Positions 44,659 to 45,414 of a DNA stretch of 45,414 bases are shown piece by piece. Positions within the stretch are counted from its first letter, which is position 1. Every line of letters starts with the position of its first letter. Origin of the DNA: JADKAC01 sp964492065 (GTDB lineage Bacteria > Bacteroidota > Bacteroidia > Chitinophagales > BACL12); the NCBI GenBank assembly GCA_964492065.1, contig CAZBHH010000021.1, positions 1 through 45,414 of the forward strand, written 5' to 3'. The notes beneath the pieces were generated by a model that searched no databases, was not told where the DNA came from, and saw only the letters and a program-made list of their open reading frames with translations. A program made the position numbers and the translations under genes.

Positions 44659-44668
44659 AAGATAAACA

Positions 44669-44704
44669 TTCTGCGGTTGGCATCTTCACCAACTGCTCTG
44701 CGAA
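44669..44704 (+). repeat. Palindromic repeat copy 5
   Basis: GCGGTTGGCA and CACCAACTGC (44673-44696) around loop TCTT, then CTCTGCGAAT as after copy 1. It lies between the stop codon at 44705 and the terminator, so it is transcribed in the 3' untranslated region of the T9SS cargo gene. Confidence 0.85.
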
Positions 44705-45414
44705 TTATTTAATCAGTTTCACTGAAACGGTTTCTTCGCTGTTGCGCAATACGGCGATGTACATGCCGCTCACTGCGTTTTCGCCATTTGCGGTTTTGCC
44801 GTCCCATACCACTGTATTGGTACTGCTGTTACCGGCCAATACTGCTACCTGCTGTCCGGCGTGGTTGTAGATGCTGATATCGAAATCACCGGCTTCCATC
44901 AGGCTGCTGGTGAATGCAAACCCGTCGCCCATCGGGTTGGCGGTAAGTTCGCTTTCCATCAGTATTTCAGCTAAGGTGCGGTTGTCGCTGGCAATTAAGC
45001 GGCTGGTACTCATACCGGATGGAGTGTAACCCACTTTTGCAATGGAACTTTCGGAACCGGTTAATGCAACCACAGGGCAATGACCTGTATAATGGTAAAC
45101 CGGGTAATAATACGGCCCATAATAGGTCTCTCCACATATTTGGGTGTAGTACCATTCTAAATATCCCGGATAACCGGTAGTAGCTGTAAATTCAATCGCA
45201 TCCACATAATATGTACAACCATCCGGTGCAGTATTTTCCCAATACATATAGAAATCATTGGTCTTCAGGTCGTAATATCCTGAAATGGTATAAGTTGAAC
45301 CGAGGTATATCTCACCGGAAAGCACATAGTACTTGTGGCTTGTCCACGTAGCGGTTACTTCATAATAACCACCTGCCCCATCGTCGAAGCAGATTGTAAC
45401 AGCCTGGGAGTTGG
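44705..45414 (-). CDS. T9SS type A sorting-domain protein (5' end outside window)
   Basis: The frame is open from 45414 to the stop at 44705, so only the last 236 residues are seen and the start is beyond the window. The visible part has a Tyr-rich, beta-strand region (for example YYGPYYYPVYHYTG) of unknown fold, then a linker, and a C-terminal T9SS type A domain: FDISIYNHAGQQVAVL, NTVVWDGKTANGE, then SGMYIAVLRN and the short basic ending VKLIK. It is therefore a cargo for the SprA pore. The N-terminal, functional part is not readable here. A tetraloop terminator follows. Confidence 0.85.
   Translation of the reverse strand, partial: NSQAVTICFDDGAGGYYEVTATWTSHKYYVLSGEIYLGSTYTISGYYDLKTNDFYMYWENTAPDGCTYYVDAIEFTATTGYPGYLEWYYTQICGETYYGPYYYPVYHYTGHCPVVALTGSESSIAKVGYTPSGMSTSRLIASDNRTLAEILMESELTANPMGDGFAFTSSLMEAGDFDISIYNHAGQQVAVLAGNSSTNTVVWDGKTANGENAVSGMYIAVLRNSEETVSVKLIK

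Larger units (their letters stand above)
44191..44704. other. Gene-free stretch packed with short palindromes
   Basis: About 510 bases with no convincing gene; short open frames such as 44385-44660 (+) have skewed, repeat-derived composition. It contains five copies of one palindromic repeat in both orientations, two GCCCC-TAC-GGGGC palindromes, a CCGCA/TGCGG hairpin (44503-44517) and the terminator of the downstream minus-strand gene. Confidence 0.75.

Noticed and set aside
44385..44712. Overlapping open frames on the plus strand
   Set aside because: They run through the palindromic repeats and the minus-strand terminator, have Arg/Cys/Ser-rich composition typical of non-coding GC-rich palindromes, and show no domain.

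Overview
The window is chromosomal DNA of a Bacteroidota bacterium, probably in the Chitinophagia/Saprospiria part of the phylum (the class is inferred). The evidence is a complete SprA gene (the type IX secretion translocon) in the familiar order maeB-ruvA-sprA-gcvH-vanZ-like-tonB, two proteins ending in type IX secretion (T9SS) sorting domains, a phylum-type promoter (TTG, 20 bases, TAnnTTTG) before tRNA-Asn, and several genes that start with TTG or GTG. It is mostly housekeeping and cell-envelope DNA. I see no phage, insertion sequence, CRISPR array, rRNA or toxin-antitoxin module.

Layout. 1-3100 (+): a cytochrome c lipoprotein cut by the window edge, anhydromuramic acid kinase (anmK), an extended-SDR epimerase and a YjjG-type nucleotidase, packed with 1-4 base overlaps or gaps and closed by a bidirectional terminator. 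3215-6916 (-): a small Cys-containing secreted protein, phosphatidylserine decarboxylase, CdsA, a DUF2007 protein, a CPBP membrane protease and an unknown 190-aa protein; psd and cdsA together give phospholipid synthesis. 6979-9274 (+): ugd and UDP-glucuronate decarboxylase, which convert UDP-glucose to UDP-xylose. 9320-11645 (-): an unrecognised pair, a membrane-anchored transglutaminase-like protein with a Gly/Asn repeat linker and a small protein with a C-terminal membrane anchor. 11934-17621: kdsD, a biotin-carrier protein, an M1 peptidase lipoprotein and radA in alternating orientations.

17682-28344 is a long plus-strand run: a HerA-like ATPase (DUF853), an OmpA-like lipoprotein, tatC, rpiB, an M28 peptidase, a small secreted protein, a 1041-aa T9SS-exported alpha/beta hydrolase with a PKD domain, and a TPM-domain membrane protein. 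28547-40382 is the maeB to tonB block around sprA. 40500-42934 holds a TPR protein, a DUF4286 protein and a cytochrome b5-like protein, followed by a PfkB-family kinase on the minus strand. Then come tRNA-Asn with promoter and terminator, a 0.5-kb stretch with a five-copy palindromic repeat, and the 3' part of a second T9SS cargo gene that runs off the window.

Common theme: much of the DNA serves envelope building (phospholipid, UDP-xylose, arabinose-5-phosphate, murein recycling) and protein export (SprA, TatC, TonB) with likely exported hydrolases. No unmistakable new multi-gene system is visible. The best candidates for something undescribed are the transglutaminase-like pair, the secreted hydrolase cluster at 21579-26708, the five-copy palindromic repeat, and three genes whose -7 promoter box lies exactly four bases before the ATG, which predicts leaderless mRNAs.
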